Source: Selenomonadaceae bacterium (GTDB lineage Bacteria > Bacillota > Negativicutes > Selenomonadales > Selenomonadaceae). Taken from it: a stretch of DNA of 56,682 nucleotides. The stretch is from NCBI GenBank assembly GCA_017476005.1, contig JAFVEM010000007.1, positions 1 to 56,682 of the forward strand. The letters run 5' to 3'. The notes under the pieces were generated by a model. That model was given only the letters and a program-made list of their open reading frames with translations, did no database searches and had not been told where the DNA came from. Shown here in pieces: positions 46,105 through 54,420 of the stretch (position 1 is the first letter of the stretch; each line of letters starts with the position of its first letter). The position numbers and the translations under genes were made by a program.

Positions 46105-46153
46105 AGCCTCAACAGTCAAGACATTTACAAAATCCGATAGGAGAGCGATTAGC

Positions 46154-47080
46154 ATGAAGCCAGATTCGACATACGGCATGATTTTTAACATCCAAAAGTT
46201 CAGCATCAACGACGGCCCGGGAATACGGACGGTGGTTTTTTTCAAGGGCTGTCCGCTCAAATGCGCGTGGTGCGCCAATCCCGAAAGCCAAGAGCCTTGC
46301 TTTCAGGTGCTTTGGGACAGGCAAAAGTGTATCGGTTGCCATACCTGCGTCAAGAGTTGCCCGTCGCTGGCCGTAAAGGATACGGGAACGGGCATTGTCA
46401 TCGACCATCGCCGTTGCTCCGGCAGCGGAGTTTGCTCCGAACGCGGAATCTGCATAGAAAAATGCCCCGCTCATGCCCTGAAGGCCGAGGGGGAACGAAA
46501 AAGCGTCGAGGAAATTGTGCGGATTGTCATGCAGGACGAGCCGTTTTATGAGGAGAGTGGGGGCGGCGTAACATTGTCCGGCGGCGAGGCCATGATGCAG
46601 CCCGAATTTGCCGTGGCACTCTTGAAAGCCCTGCAGGAACGGGGCGTACATACGGCCATCGAAACGACGGGTTTTGCTTCGCCAGCCGTATTCGAGCGCA
46701 TTACCGCCCATGTGGATTTGCTGCTTTTTGACATCAAGCACTGGGACGAAGAAAAACACAAGGAGGCTACCAATGTCTCCAATCATCCCATCTTGCAAAA
46801 CATGAAATACGCCATCAGTCATGGCAAGGAAGTTCTGCCCCGTCTCCCCGTCATTCCCGGCTACAATGACAGTTTGGACGATGCCGCCGGGTTTGTCCGT
46901 CGTTTGCAGGAAGTCGGGGCAAAGCGTGTCCAGCTCCTGCCTTTCCACCAATTCGGCGAAAACAAATACCGCTTACTGGGCAAGGAATACGCTTTCACGA
47001 ATGTCAAGGCACTGCATCCTGAGGATTTGCGAGAGTTTCGAGAGGTTTTTCTGTCACAGGGAATCGAAGCGTTCTTTTGA
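46154..47080 (+). CDS. Glycyl-radical enzyme activating enzyme (radical SAM)
   Basis: 308 residues. Radical SAM cluster CxxxCxxC at Cys33, Cys37 and Cys40 (KGCPLKCAWCANPE), then a ferredoxin insert. The first insert cluster is regular (Cys59, 62, 65, 69). The second has unusual spacing, Cys88-x5-Cys94-x5-Cys100-x3-Cys104. SAM-binding region GGGVTLSGGEAMMQPEFA is conserved. It installs the glycyl radical on the GRE encoded divergently 700 bases away. I chose ATG 46154 with GGAGAG upstream; the longer frame has a non-conserved extension and would include the promoter. Confidence 0.92.
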   Translation: MKPDSTYGMIFNIQKFSINDGPGIRTVVFFKGCPLKCAWCANPESQEPCFQVLWDRQKCIGCHTCVKSCPSLAVKDTGTGIVIDHRRCSGSGVCSERGICIEKCPAHALKAEGERKSVEEIVRIVMQDEPFYEESGGGVTLSGGEAMMQPEFAVALLKALQERGVHTAIETTGFASPAVFERITAHVDLLLFDIKHWDEEKHKEATNVSNHPILQNMKYAISHGKEVLPRLPVIPGYNDSLDDAAGFVRRLQEVGAKRVQLLPFHQFGENKYRLLGKEYAFTNVKALHPEDLREFREVFLSQGIEAFF

Positions 47081-47088
47081 GAGAAAAG

Positions 47089-47130
47089 CGGCTCCTGCCA
47101 CTGCTTTTATTACAGTGACAGGAGCCGTTG
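47089..47130 (+). terminator. Rho-independent terminator of the activase gene
   Basis: Long stem CGGCTCCTGCCACTG / CAGTGACAGGAGCCG with one mismatch, followed by TTGAATTTT. It lies eight bases after the activase stop. Confidence 0.75.
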
Positions 47131-47166
47131 AATTTTATAACTGTAAGCACAAAAGGAAATTTTCCC

Positions 47167-48219
47167 TTAGGCGTTTTGGAATATTTTCTTTAGCTGCTCC
47201 ACGCTCAGGACGTGCATGTGCGCCAACGAGTTTCTGGCGGAGTGGTAGCTTTGCAGATCCTCCCACTCTTTCGGGGTGAGGAGCCACTGATCTTTGGAGG
47301 CTAGGTAATGGAGAACGCCTATCTCCGCTTCCTTGGGGTCTTTTATCCAGTAGCCGTTGCTTTCCACCGGGAGACTGCCCTTGATGTAATTCTCCCGTTT
47401 CCGCACAAAGCGGCGGCGATACTCTTCGATTAGGGGGAACACCAGCTTTATCTGGGTCACCCAAACGCACTGCTCCACCTCGTAAGCGGATTTCGGTTTC
47501 ACGCCTAGGGCTTCGGCTTCGGCTACATAAACATTATAGGGGTCGCTTACAAAAGCCTCTCCCCTTTTGACACACTCGGCGCTGAGTTCGATATCGTCCT
47601 CTACGATGTGGGAAACCAGCTCCGCCAAGTATTGTTGGCTGTAGGGATCCCCTTTTTGTTCGCTGGCGAGAAGCATATTGAAGACAAAACAGTCGTAGGT
47701 GCCAACCTCCGCCTCGTATGAAAGGCTCCTGATGCCTTTTTTTCCTACGGCTTCAACTCCATCGGGGACATCGAGGATAAACACGCCGCCCAGGCGTTTC
47801 CCCAAGGCGCTGTGATAATCCCCGATAAAATCCACCCACTGTTTTACCTGCTGGGGAGTAGAGGGACTCAGCCACACATAGGCATCCGCCAAAGTACAGC
47901 CCTCCACGTCGGCGAGGAATTTGGCGTAGCCCCCTCGCCCCGGGCGAAATTTGGCTTGGAGTTCCGGTTTGCAAAAACGCCTAAGTAGGTATTCCCCCAA
48001 ATCCCCCTTGGGGACTTCCTCTGCCGCTACAAAGCGAAAAGCGCGGTTGCAGTTGGCGGCGCCGGCGCCTTCCTCCACCAGATGTTTCACCGTCTCGCGC
48101 CACGGCAGATGACGGGCGGCGCTTAAAATCAGGCTCTTTTCCTCCAAGAGCGCCTCGATAATTTTTTCGATAAAACGGTGGGCATTGGTAATCTGCATCC
48201 ACCAAACATGCTCCATCAT
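47167..48219 (-). CDS. Unknown 350-residue partner of the giant ATPase
   Basis: 350 residues, soluble, no recognised domain. Its ATG overlaps the stop of the 1771-residue ATPase gene (ATGATG with TGA), so the two are translationally coupled and surely act together. It opens HVWWMQITNAHRFIEKIIEALLEEKSLILSAARHLPWRE, which looks like a helix followed by a P-loop-type first strand but without a Walker A motif. Hydrophobic strands (GGVFILDV, DCFVFNMLLAS) follow. The C-terminal half is helical and charged. It could be a degenerate NTPase-fold adaptor or effector; I cannot name a family. No terminator is evident between the stop and 47130. Confidence 0.6.
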   Translation of the reverse strand: MMEHVWWMQITNAHRFIEKIIEALLEEKSLILSAARHLPWRETVKHLVEEGAGAANCNRAFRFVAAEEVPKGDLGEYLLRRFCKPELQAKFRPGRGGYAKFLADVEGCTLADAYVWLSPSTPQQVKQWVDFIGDYHSALGKRLGGVFILDVPDGVEAVGKKGIRSLSYEAEVGTYDCFVFNMLLASEQKGDPYSQQYLAELVSHIVEDDIELSAECVKRGEAFVSDPYNVYVAEAEALGVKPKSAYEVEQCVWVTQIKLVFPLIEEYRRRFVRKRENYIKGSLPVESNGYWIKDPKEAEIGVLHYLASKDQWLLTPKEWEDLQSYHSARNSLAHMHVLSVEQLKKIFQNA

Positions 48220-51200
48220 CCTACTGCCTCCATGACCTCTACCAATTTATCCTCCACGTCCCCTTGACTGCCCATCATTTGGAAGAAGGTGTAACGGGTA
48301 AAGAGATATTTGCCCTCCGCCGTCTCCCGTAAAATGTTCAGCTCCCGAAGTTCCTCCAAGAGCGCCGCGATATTTTCCGGCGGCAAGCGCAAGAGTTTTT
48401 TCATCTCATAGGACTCGGCCACGGACAGAATATCTTCGCTGGTATAACCGGCGGAATAACCGTGCTCATGGTAAAGGTAGGCTAGGATTAGCGCCAAGAC
48501 ATAGTAGGTCTGATCCTCCCCTAATTTCAGGGTGATTTCAAATTTCTCCTTGATTTGCTCCATAAAACCGGGGTCAGCCAGCACTTTTTTAATATGATCC
48601 TCTCGTATCTCGTAAATGGGGGTTTCCAGCTGATCATAATCGGCGTAATCGCTTTTGGTCATAGCCTCCAAAAGTTTGGCGCAGTATAGCTGTATCAGCC
48701 CCGGGAAGTAATTGGTACTGGCTAGGATGAGAGAGATTAAAGACTCCTTTTCCGCCGGGAACCGCAAGCCCAAATATTGTAAGGGTACCTCCAAAAGTTC
48801 CCGAGCCTCGTTCATCTGGAAGGGTTTCACCGTGAGAGAACTCAAATGGGTTAAGACGGTATTGTTGCTCAAGGCCGCTTGGCGATTAAAGCGAATGATG
48901 TTATGGAGGCCGGCGATGACAAATTTAAAGCGCCCCACTCCCACGCTTTGAATGTCCTTCATAGCGTCAAAGGCGTGGTAATTATCCTCGGCGCAACTGG
49001 CGATAAAGACATCCGCCTCGTCCATTAAGAGCAGGAAATAGGGAATGTAGGGGGCGGTTTTGCTTTGGAGCCGCAGACGAATCGCGCGCGCCAGCTCGTC
49101 CCAATCCTCGGTTTCCAGCCCCTCGGTGAAAAATTCCTCGTCGCTGAGGGCTTGGCTGACCTTGCGCGCGGCTCTCCCGTAAGGCAGGTCTTTAATATCC
49201 ACCAAAATGGCGCGGTCGTTGTTTTCGTTGCGGTCGATGTCGCTTTTGGCCATCTTCAGCATGGCGGATTTACCCAGCTGCCGCCCACCGTAAACGATAT
49301 TCACCCCTTGGGGAGATTCTATCTTGGCCAGTTCCTCTTTGCGCCCCATGAAAATTTCCGGGGGCATGACCTTGCTGGATTCCCACACATAGGGCTGATA
49401 GTAGGCGAAAGGCATCATCAGCGCCATGAGCATCTGGCTGACGCGAGTCTCGCTGTAATGCTCGCTGAGATAGGCTAAAAGCACCCTGTCGATTAGGGCA
49501 AAAACCTTGTCGAAAAGCTCCAGCCGAACTTTTCGCGCCAGTCGCCGCCGTTCGGGAATGGAGAGGGCGTAGTCCAAAAGAACGATGGTATTCTTGGTAT
49601 TGCCGATTTCCTTATAACGTTCAATCAGGCCGTCGGCATCGTATTTGCCTAATAGGCAAGCCACCCGGAACCCGGTTTTGCCCTCGGCCATGGAGCCAAA
49701 GACGGCGATGGGATGTTTGTAGTTTGATTTCTGTCCGTTACCGGGACTCACGAGCGTCACCTGATAGTTTTCGATTTTCCCGTTGCCCACCGGAGGCTGA
49801 GCCTCAAGTTTCGCCACGGCAAAACCCAAGGTTTTGAGGAGATTGGTAATTTTCTCCGGCCCCGTGCGTCCGCCGCTGATGATCCAGTTTTCCACCAAGC
49901 GAGCGCCGCCCTTGGTGTCTTTGTTCCGCTGATTTTGCTTTAAAAGACGGGAGAGCGCGTAGGCGCTTTGGTTGACCTTGTTGTGATAGAAACCGTAATT
50001 GGCGAGAAAATCCGCCAGATAATCATCTTCAAAGGTGTAACCGCTGCCCTCGGCCATGTCAGGCTCGTCGCGAGTTAAGCGATGGAGCATATCTTCGGCC
50101 ACGGTGTAATTCTGTTGGGCGATCATGCGGCGAATATTTTCCACGCGACTTACCGCCGCCTCCGTATGGCCGGATTTTTTCAGGTAGAAGTCAATCTCCC
50201 GGCTAAGGGCGGTCTCTCGTACCCGGGCGTCTTCGCTGATTTTCGTCTTCCAGTACTCCGTCACCTGCCGGAAGACCCCGAAATCCTTGGAGTCTAGGGC
50301 GTATTCATACCACTCGCCTAGGATTTGCAGGATTTTTTCTTTCTTGTTTTCCCGAATGTTGTCGATTTGCCCATAGCTTTGCGCCAGCTCCAAATGGCCG
50401 ATGAAATCATCCCTTATTTTGGCAATATCGTTCCTTGCGTACTCTTCGCTCTCGTGGTCGTAACCTTCGGCCTCGATAACCGATTTTCCTTGGCGTTCCT
50501 TCAGACATTCGTCCATCATGCGAGCGCTGCGGAAATTGTCGCCGCCCCCCTCGAAGTCGTAGCGAATCGCCTCTTCAAACCCTAGCAAGTCGCTGCGCAT
50601 GTGCGCCTCGATACGTTCCGGGAAAAAGGCGGGATTGTCCGGGTCAAAGGTGCGCCGGAAGTCGGGAACGTAATCGTCCGTCAGCAGGACATGGGGACTG
50701 CGGAGGAAATCGATGTAGAAATAATTGCGCCGCTCCGGGGCGTAATTGCCGTTAATCCGCAGGGCAAATTCTCCCAAGGTGTACAGGAGGATGAGGATGC
50801 CGGCCTTATCGCCGACTTCGTTTGCGGTGGATTCAAGTTTCTGCCGCAAACTGTCCATGGCCGACTCCGTATTTTCCCGGAGTTTTGCGCTGATTTTTTT
50901 GTAACGCAGACTGCCGCTGTCGTCTCCCTCTTCCGAAAGGGCTTCGGCGCACACCGTCCACTCACAGAGAATATCCACGATCTTTTTCACGTTATTGCAG
51001 ACGTTGCTGCGGAGGCTCCCCATAAGATCCATGTTCTTCTTCACATGAAGCACCCGATCTCCGGCCTCGTGCCACGCCTCGTCAATCAGCCGGTTCAGCT
51101 TCTCAGTGTCAATGAGGGCGTTTTCTAAGGTGCTGCTCTCGCGCAAGAATTTTTCCCGCAGATATTCCGACACTAGGGTCAGATAATCCCGGTCGTCGTT

Positions 51201-53531
51201 TTTGGCCGCTTCCAGATAGGTGGCCAAATCGTTTTTCCGATTAAAGAGGATTTTTTTCGTTTCGATGAAACGACGCTGGTTAGCCTTTTCCTTGATGGGG
51301 TTTTCCGCCAGTTGCCGATAAGTGTCGTCGGCTTCCCGGCGCACCGCATCCATTTGCGCCTCCAGCTGCTTCTTGGTCTTGGCGCGATAATCGGCGTAGT
51401 GATCCACTCCCTTATGGGTCTGTTGCTTGAAATCCATCAGCAGGTACAAAAGGTCGGACAGCGGCGTAAGCTGTGCCACGGGGGCGGTATCTTTCAGGGA
51501 ATCGTGCAAGGTTTCCATGCCGTAGTCAAACCCGGCGTAGTCCAGCCAGAAAGTCCGAAGGGAGGCCGCCACCATAAGATATTCGTCGTAGCCGGCAGTC
51601 GCGCCTCCATACAGCTCGTAAATCTTGTTGGAATTGTAGTGACACTGCGCCACCGGGTCATTGACCGCATAGGCCAGCCTGAGATAACTGGGTTCCATTT
51701 CCGGGCAACTTAAGGCGCAGAATTTCAAATAAGCCGTGGCGCAGTAGGGCTTATGGTCGATGATCATCTCGCAAGCGGCAGTGACGGCTTGTTCTTCCAA
51801 GGCCGGGGTGTATTCCACCGTAGTGACCAAGGCCGTGGTGAGCGCCGCCGGAGGAGCTTCCTGCTCCGGCGCTTTCGCCTTGGCCTTGGCTTTGGGACAG
51901 GTCGTAGCTTGGAGAGGAACCGGAGCTTTATCTTCCGTCCCGTCGCTTGCCTTTTCGACGACAGGCGCGGCGTCCGAGGGAATTTCCGCCGGCGGCGTCT
52001 CCTTTTCTTCCGGCAGCGGCCAAATTTCTTCCGGGGTCATCTCCGTCTCCCCGGCATAAAATTTATCCGTCAAGAGGGCATAGGTATAGAGAGGCGTAAT
52101 ATCCTTGAGCTTGGGCAGTTTCGCCGTTAAAACCTCGTAGGCCGCCAAGGCTTGCTCCTTAGTAGCGGCGCAGATAACCAGGCGCGCAATGGGATCCATC
52201 CCCGGCAGGTCTTGCGTCAAAATTTCGAGGAAGTCATCGGCATTATCGGGAGAGACCCAAAAACAACCGATGAGCAAATCCGCCAGATCAAGATAATCCT
52301 TCTCATGGCAGTAAGAGTAGAAGGCGTCGGGACGCATACATTTTTTCTGCTCGTCCCCCGTCAAGGGATGACTGTGGGGCGTTTTTTTGGCCTCTAGGCG
52401 TTGCTTTTGCGTGGCCAGCATGTGGGTGAGTACTTTGATGTAAGCCAGTCTGGGCGCGGCATAAATACTGCGCGGCTCCAGCCAACTTTCGGCCGACGGT
52501 TTTTTGCGCCGTTGCAGTCCCAATTTTCCCGTGATGTCTTGGGAAGCCATCATCTGACCGAAACGGGGGGAGGTGCCATAGATGCGACCTAAATCCTTAA
52601 ACTCATACAGACGCAAATAGCCGCGTTTCAGCAGGAAGTCCAAAGCCACTTGCACCAGCTCTTCTGCCCCTTTGGCAAAGGATTTCAAGAGGTCATAGGA
52701 AACGCTACCCAGCCGCGAGGCTTGCCGCAGGATGAGACGCTTCTCCCGTTGGGGAGCGGGGCGCAAAATTTCATTGTCAAATTTACTGGGCTTAAATTCT
52801 TTCTCTTCTTGCGGACTGTGTTCATAGATAAATTCTCCATAATCCTCATCTGCTTGCAGACGGAAGTTATTTTCCGTGAGGAGAGCGGCTACTTGGGCGA
52901 TGCGCGCCTTGATTTCTTCTTCGCTCAAGGTCGGCGCTTCCTTTTTCGCCGGCGCTTTGACTTCCTCTTGCCCTATCTCGCTGTCGGTAGTTTTAGATTT
53001 AGCTGTTTTGTTTTTGGGTTTGGTTTCATCTTTCTTTATCCCGGCTTCCTTCAGTTTTTTCTCTTTGCGTTTTTCCTTCTTGCTCTTAGGGGCGGCGGTC
53101 ACACCGGGCGCCTCCAAGCGATGGGCGATGACTCCGTGCGCCACCAAAATGCTCCCAAAATAGGGAGCCAGACTTTGTACATACTCTACTTTTTTTACCA
53201 CGTCTTTTTCGTCGATGGCGTCGATAAAATCCGCGTAATGCCTGAGCAGTTCCTCTTCGTTATGGCTGTCGGCTCGCTCCAGAATGGCCGTCAGCTCGGT
53301 CTGTTTTTCTTGCAGGAGGGGTATTAGTTCCTCGTCTTTAGCCGTCAATCTTAAAAAAGCGTCCGCCGCTTGCCTTAGGATATTGTTCTTTAATCTTTCC
53401 TCTTCGGCGGTAATACGGGCGGTAAGGTCTGTCAGTGATTCCGGCATGTCCTCGGCAAAAAGTTCGGCGTAGCCCTCGGCGAGCCTTGCCAATTGTTCTC
53501 GCATATTGCCGATGAGTGTCATTCTTTCCAT
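48216..53531 (-). CDS. Giant multidomain P-loop ATPase, STAND-like, function unknown
   Basis: 1771 residues, by far the largest gene here. N-terminal helical region; Lys-rich linker (about 145-190); winged-helix-like part (ELVQVALDFLLKRGYLRLYEF) near 300; Ala/Pro-rich linker (about 503-560); long helical middle (about 560-1200); a conserved-looking block (AVFGSMAEGKTGFRVACLLGKYD, TIVLLDYALSIPERRRLARKVR) near 1270-1330. A C-terminal AAA/STAND-type NTPase follows, with FMGRKEEL, Walker A GGRQLGKSA (about 1415-1423) and Walker B LLLMDEAD (about 1498-1505), then a terminal winged-helix (NIAALLEELRELNILRETAEGKYLF). The architecture recalls NTP-dependent conflict systems. ATG 53531 has a GGAGA site. 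No clear promoter seen. Confidence 0.7.
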   Translation of the reverse strand: MERMTLIGNMREQLARLAEGYAELFAEDMPESLTDLTARITAEEERLKNNILRQAADAFLRLTAKDEELIPLLQEKQTELTAILERADSHNEEELLRHYADFIDAIDEKDVVKKVEYVQSLAPYFGSILVAHGVIAHRLEAPGVTAAPKSKKEKRKEKKLKEAGIKKDETKPKNKTAKSKTTDSEIGQEEVKAPAKKEAPTLSEEEIKARIAQVAALLTENNFRLQADEDYGEFIYEHSPQEEKEFKPSKFDNEILRPAPQREKRLILRQASRLGSVSYDLLKSFAKGAEELVQVALDFLLKRGYLRLYEFKDLGRIYGTSPRFGQMMASQDITGKLGLQRRKKPSAESWLEPRSIYAAPRLAYIKVLTHMLATQKQRLEAKKTPHSHPLTGDEQKKCMRPDAFYSYCHEKDYLDLADLLIGCFWVSPDNADDFLEILTQDLPGMDPIARLVICAATKEQALAAYEVLTAKLPKLKDITPLYTYALLTDKFYAGETEMTPEEIWPLPEEKETPPAEIPSDAAPVVEKASDGTEDKAPVPLQATTCPKAKAKAKAPEQEAPPAALTTALVTTVEYTPALEEQAVTAACEMIIDHKPYCATAYLKFCALSCPEMEPSYLRLAYAVNDPVAQCHYNSNKIYELYGGATAGYDEYLMVAASLRTFWLDYAGFDYGMETLHDSLKDTAPVAQLTPLSDLLYLLMDFKQQTHKGVDHYADYRAKTKKQLEAQMDAVRREADDTYRQLAENPIKEKANQRRFIETKKILFNRKNDLATYLEAAKNDDRDYLTLVSEYLREKFLRESSTLENALIDTEKLNRLIDEAWHEAGDRVLHVKKNMDLMGSLRSNVCNNVKKIVDILCEWTVCAEALSEEGDDSGSLRYKKISAKLRENTESAMDSLRQKLESTANEVGDKAGILILLYTLGEFALRINGNYAPERRNYFYIDFLRSPHVLLTDDYVPDFRRTFDPDNPAFFPERIEAHMRSDLLGFEEAIRYDFEGGGDNFRSARMMDECLKERQGKSVIEAEGYDHESEEYARNDIAKIRDDFIGHLELAQSYGQIDNIRENKKEKILQILGEWYEYALDSKDFGVFRQVTEYWKTKISEDARVRETALSREIDFYLKKSGHTEAAVSRVENIRRMIAQQNYTVAEDMLHRLTRDEPDMAEGSGYTFEDDYLADFLANYGFYHNKVNQSAYALSRLLKQNQRNKDTKGGARLVENWIISGGRTGPEKITNLLKTLGFAVAKLEAQPPVGNGKIENYQVTLVSPGNGQKSNYKHPIAVFGSMAEGKTGFRVACLLGKYDADGLIERYKEIGNTKNTIVLLDYALSIPERRRLARKVRLELFDKVFALIDRVLLAYLSEHYSETRVSQMLMALMMPFAYYQPYVWESSKVMPPEIFMGRKEELAKIESPQGVNIVYGGRQLGKSAMLKMAKSDIDRNENNDRAILVDIKDLPYGRAARKVSQALSDEEFFTEGLETEDWDELARAIRLRLQSKTAPYIPYFLLLMDEADVFIASCAEDNYHAFDAMKDIQSVGVGRFKFVIAGLHNIIRFNRQAALSNNTVLTHLSSLTVKPFQMNEARELLEVPLQYLGLRFPAEKESLISLILASTNYFPGLIQLYCAKLLEAMTKSDYADYDQLETPIYEIREDHIKKVLADPGFMEQIKEKFEITLKLGEDQTYYVLALILAYLYHEHGYSAGYTSEDILSVAESYEMKKLLRLPPENIAALLEELRELNILRETAEGKYLFTRYTFFQMMGSQGDVEDKLVEVMEAVG

Positions 53532-53629
53532 GGATCCGTCTCCTTTCCTTTGCGGAGGGTAGCCACCCGGTGGCACCCTAATTCTGTTCACATTCAACGC
53601 GAAAAAATTTTGTCCTGCTGCCGGCGCGC

Positions 53630-53663
53630 AAAAAAAGAGGCGACTCGTAAAGAGTCGCCCCTC
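53630..53663 (-). terminator. Rho-independent terminator of hsp20
   Basis: On the minus strand GGGGCGACTC TTTAC GAGTCGCCTC is followed by TTTTTTT, located 30 bases after the hsp20 stop. It separates hsp20 from the giant ATPase gene. Confidence 0.85.
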
Positions 53664-53691
53664 GCGATGCGTCCGAAAAGAGGTTTCATCA

Positions 53692-54153
53692 TCAGCTGAT
53701 GGGAATTTGTTTGGCTTGCTGGACTTCCACCGCCGCCTTGGGCAAATCCACTTTCAACACCCCGTCTTTAAACTCCGCTTTGACTTTGCTCTCGTCGAGG
53801 CCGTCGATGTAGAAAGACCGGCTCATGGTGCCGTAATGACGCTCCCGGCGAATGTAGTTGCCTTTGTCATCCTTTTCGTCTTGGGACTCGTTTTTCTGGG
53901 CGGCAATGGTGAGATAGCCGTTTTCGTAGCTGAGGGAGATGTCCTCCTTCTTCATGCCGGGGAGATCGGCCATCAGCTCGTAGCCCCCGTTCTTCTCCTT
54001 CACATCGACCTTGAAGCTACCGCTGCCCCAGTTGGCCGGGGTCATAAAATCGTTGAAGAAAGGCTCGTTGAAGATGTCAAACAGGCCGCCAAAACCATGC
54101 TCATTCCGCGCCGGCAAATTTCTTCTGCCACCAAAAGGTACTAATCCAAACAT
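53692..54153 (-). CDS. hsp20: Small heat shock protein, Hsp20/alpha-crystallin family
   Basis: 153 residues. Phe-rich N-terminal arm (GLFDIFNEPFFNDF), alpha-crystallin domain (about 45-140, with ELMADLPGMKKEDISLSYENGYLTI and FKDGVLKVDLPK), and the C-terminal I-x-I motif (Ile150-Pro-Ile152) that mediates oligomer assembly. It holds unfolding proteins without ATP. AAAGGAG ribosome site before ATG 54153. Own promoter and terminator. Confidence 0.95.
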   Translation of the reverse strand: MFGLVPFGGRRNLPARNEHGFGGLFDIFNEPFFNDFMTPANWGSGSFKVDVKEKNGGYELMADLPGMKKEDISLSYENGYLTIAAQKNESQDEKDDKGNYIRRERHYGTMSRSFYIDGLDESKVKAEFKDGVLKVDLPKAAVEVQQAKQIPIS

Positions 54154-54249
54154 GATAATCCGCTCCTTTTATGTTAAGTGTAGAAATTGGTTTTCGTGAG
54201 GTCGCCGGGAACTTTTTCTTTTTCTTTCCTGTTCCCCTTGACACCCTCT

Positions 54250-54302
54250 ATAATACTCCAAAAAAGCAAAAAGTCAATAGGTCAAATCAACAAAAAGTCA
54301 AA
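54250..54302 (-). promoter_or_regulatory. hsp20 promoter with CtsR-like heptads
   Basis: Minus strand TTGACT (54272-54277) and TATTAT (54250-54255), 16-base spacer. Read on the plus strand, AGTCAAT (54272-54278), GGTCAAA (54280-54286) and AGTCAAA (54296-54302) resemble the heptad half-sites of the heat-shock repressor CtsR, but the first two are one base apart instead of the usual three. Confidence 0.45.
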
Positions 54303-54382
54303 AACCCGAAAAATTTTTTTGCTTTCTCCGGTTCACAAGCAGGAATAAGGCCACTATTCAGAGAAATAAAACCGTAAATAAA

Positions 54383-54395
54383 GGGGCAAAGCCCC
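54383..54395. repeat. Palindromic GC-rich repeat, copy 6 (minimal)
   Basis: GGGGCAAAGCCCC, the reverse complement of the core of copies 2 and 5, located in the leader of the EF-G gene 25 bases before its start. Confidence 0.6.
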
Positions 54396-54420
54396 AAAAA
54401 AATAAAAAGGAGGGACAGGC

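Noticed and set aside
54236..54256. Plus-strand promoter TTGACA ... TATAAT before the EF-G gene
   Set aside because: The two boxes are only five bases apart, which cannot work as a sigma-A promoter; the region fits the minus-strand hsp20 promoter instead.
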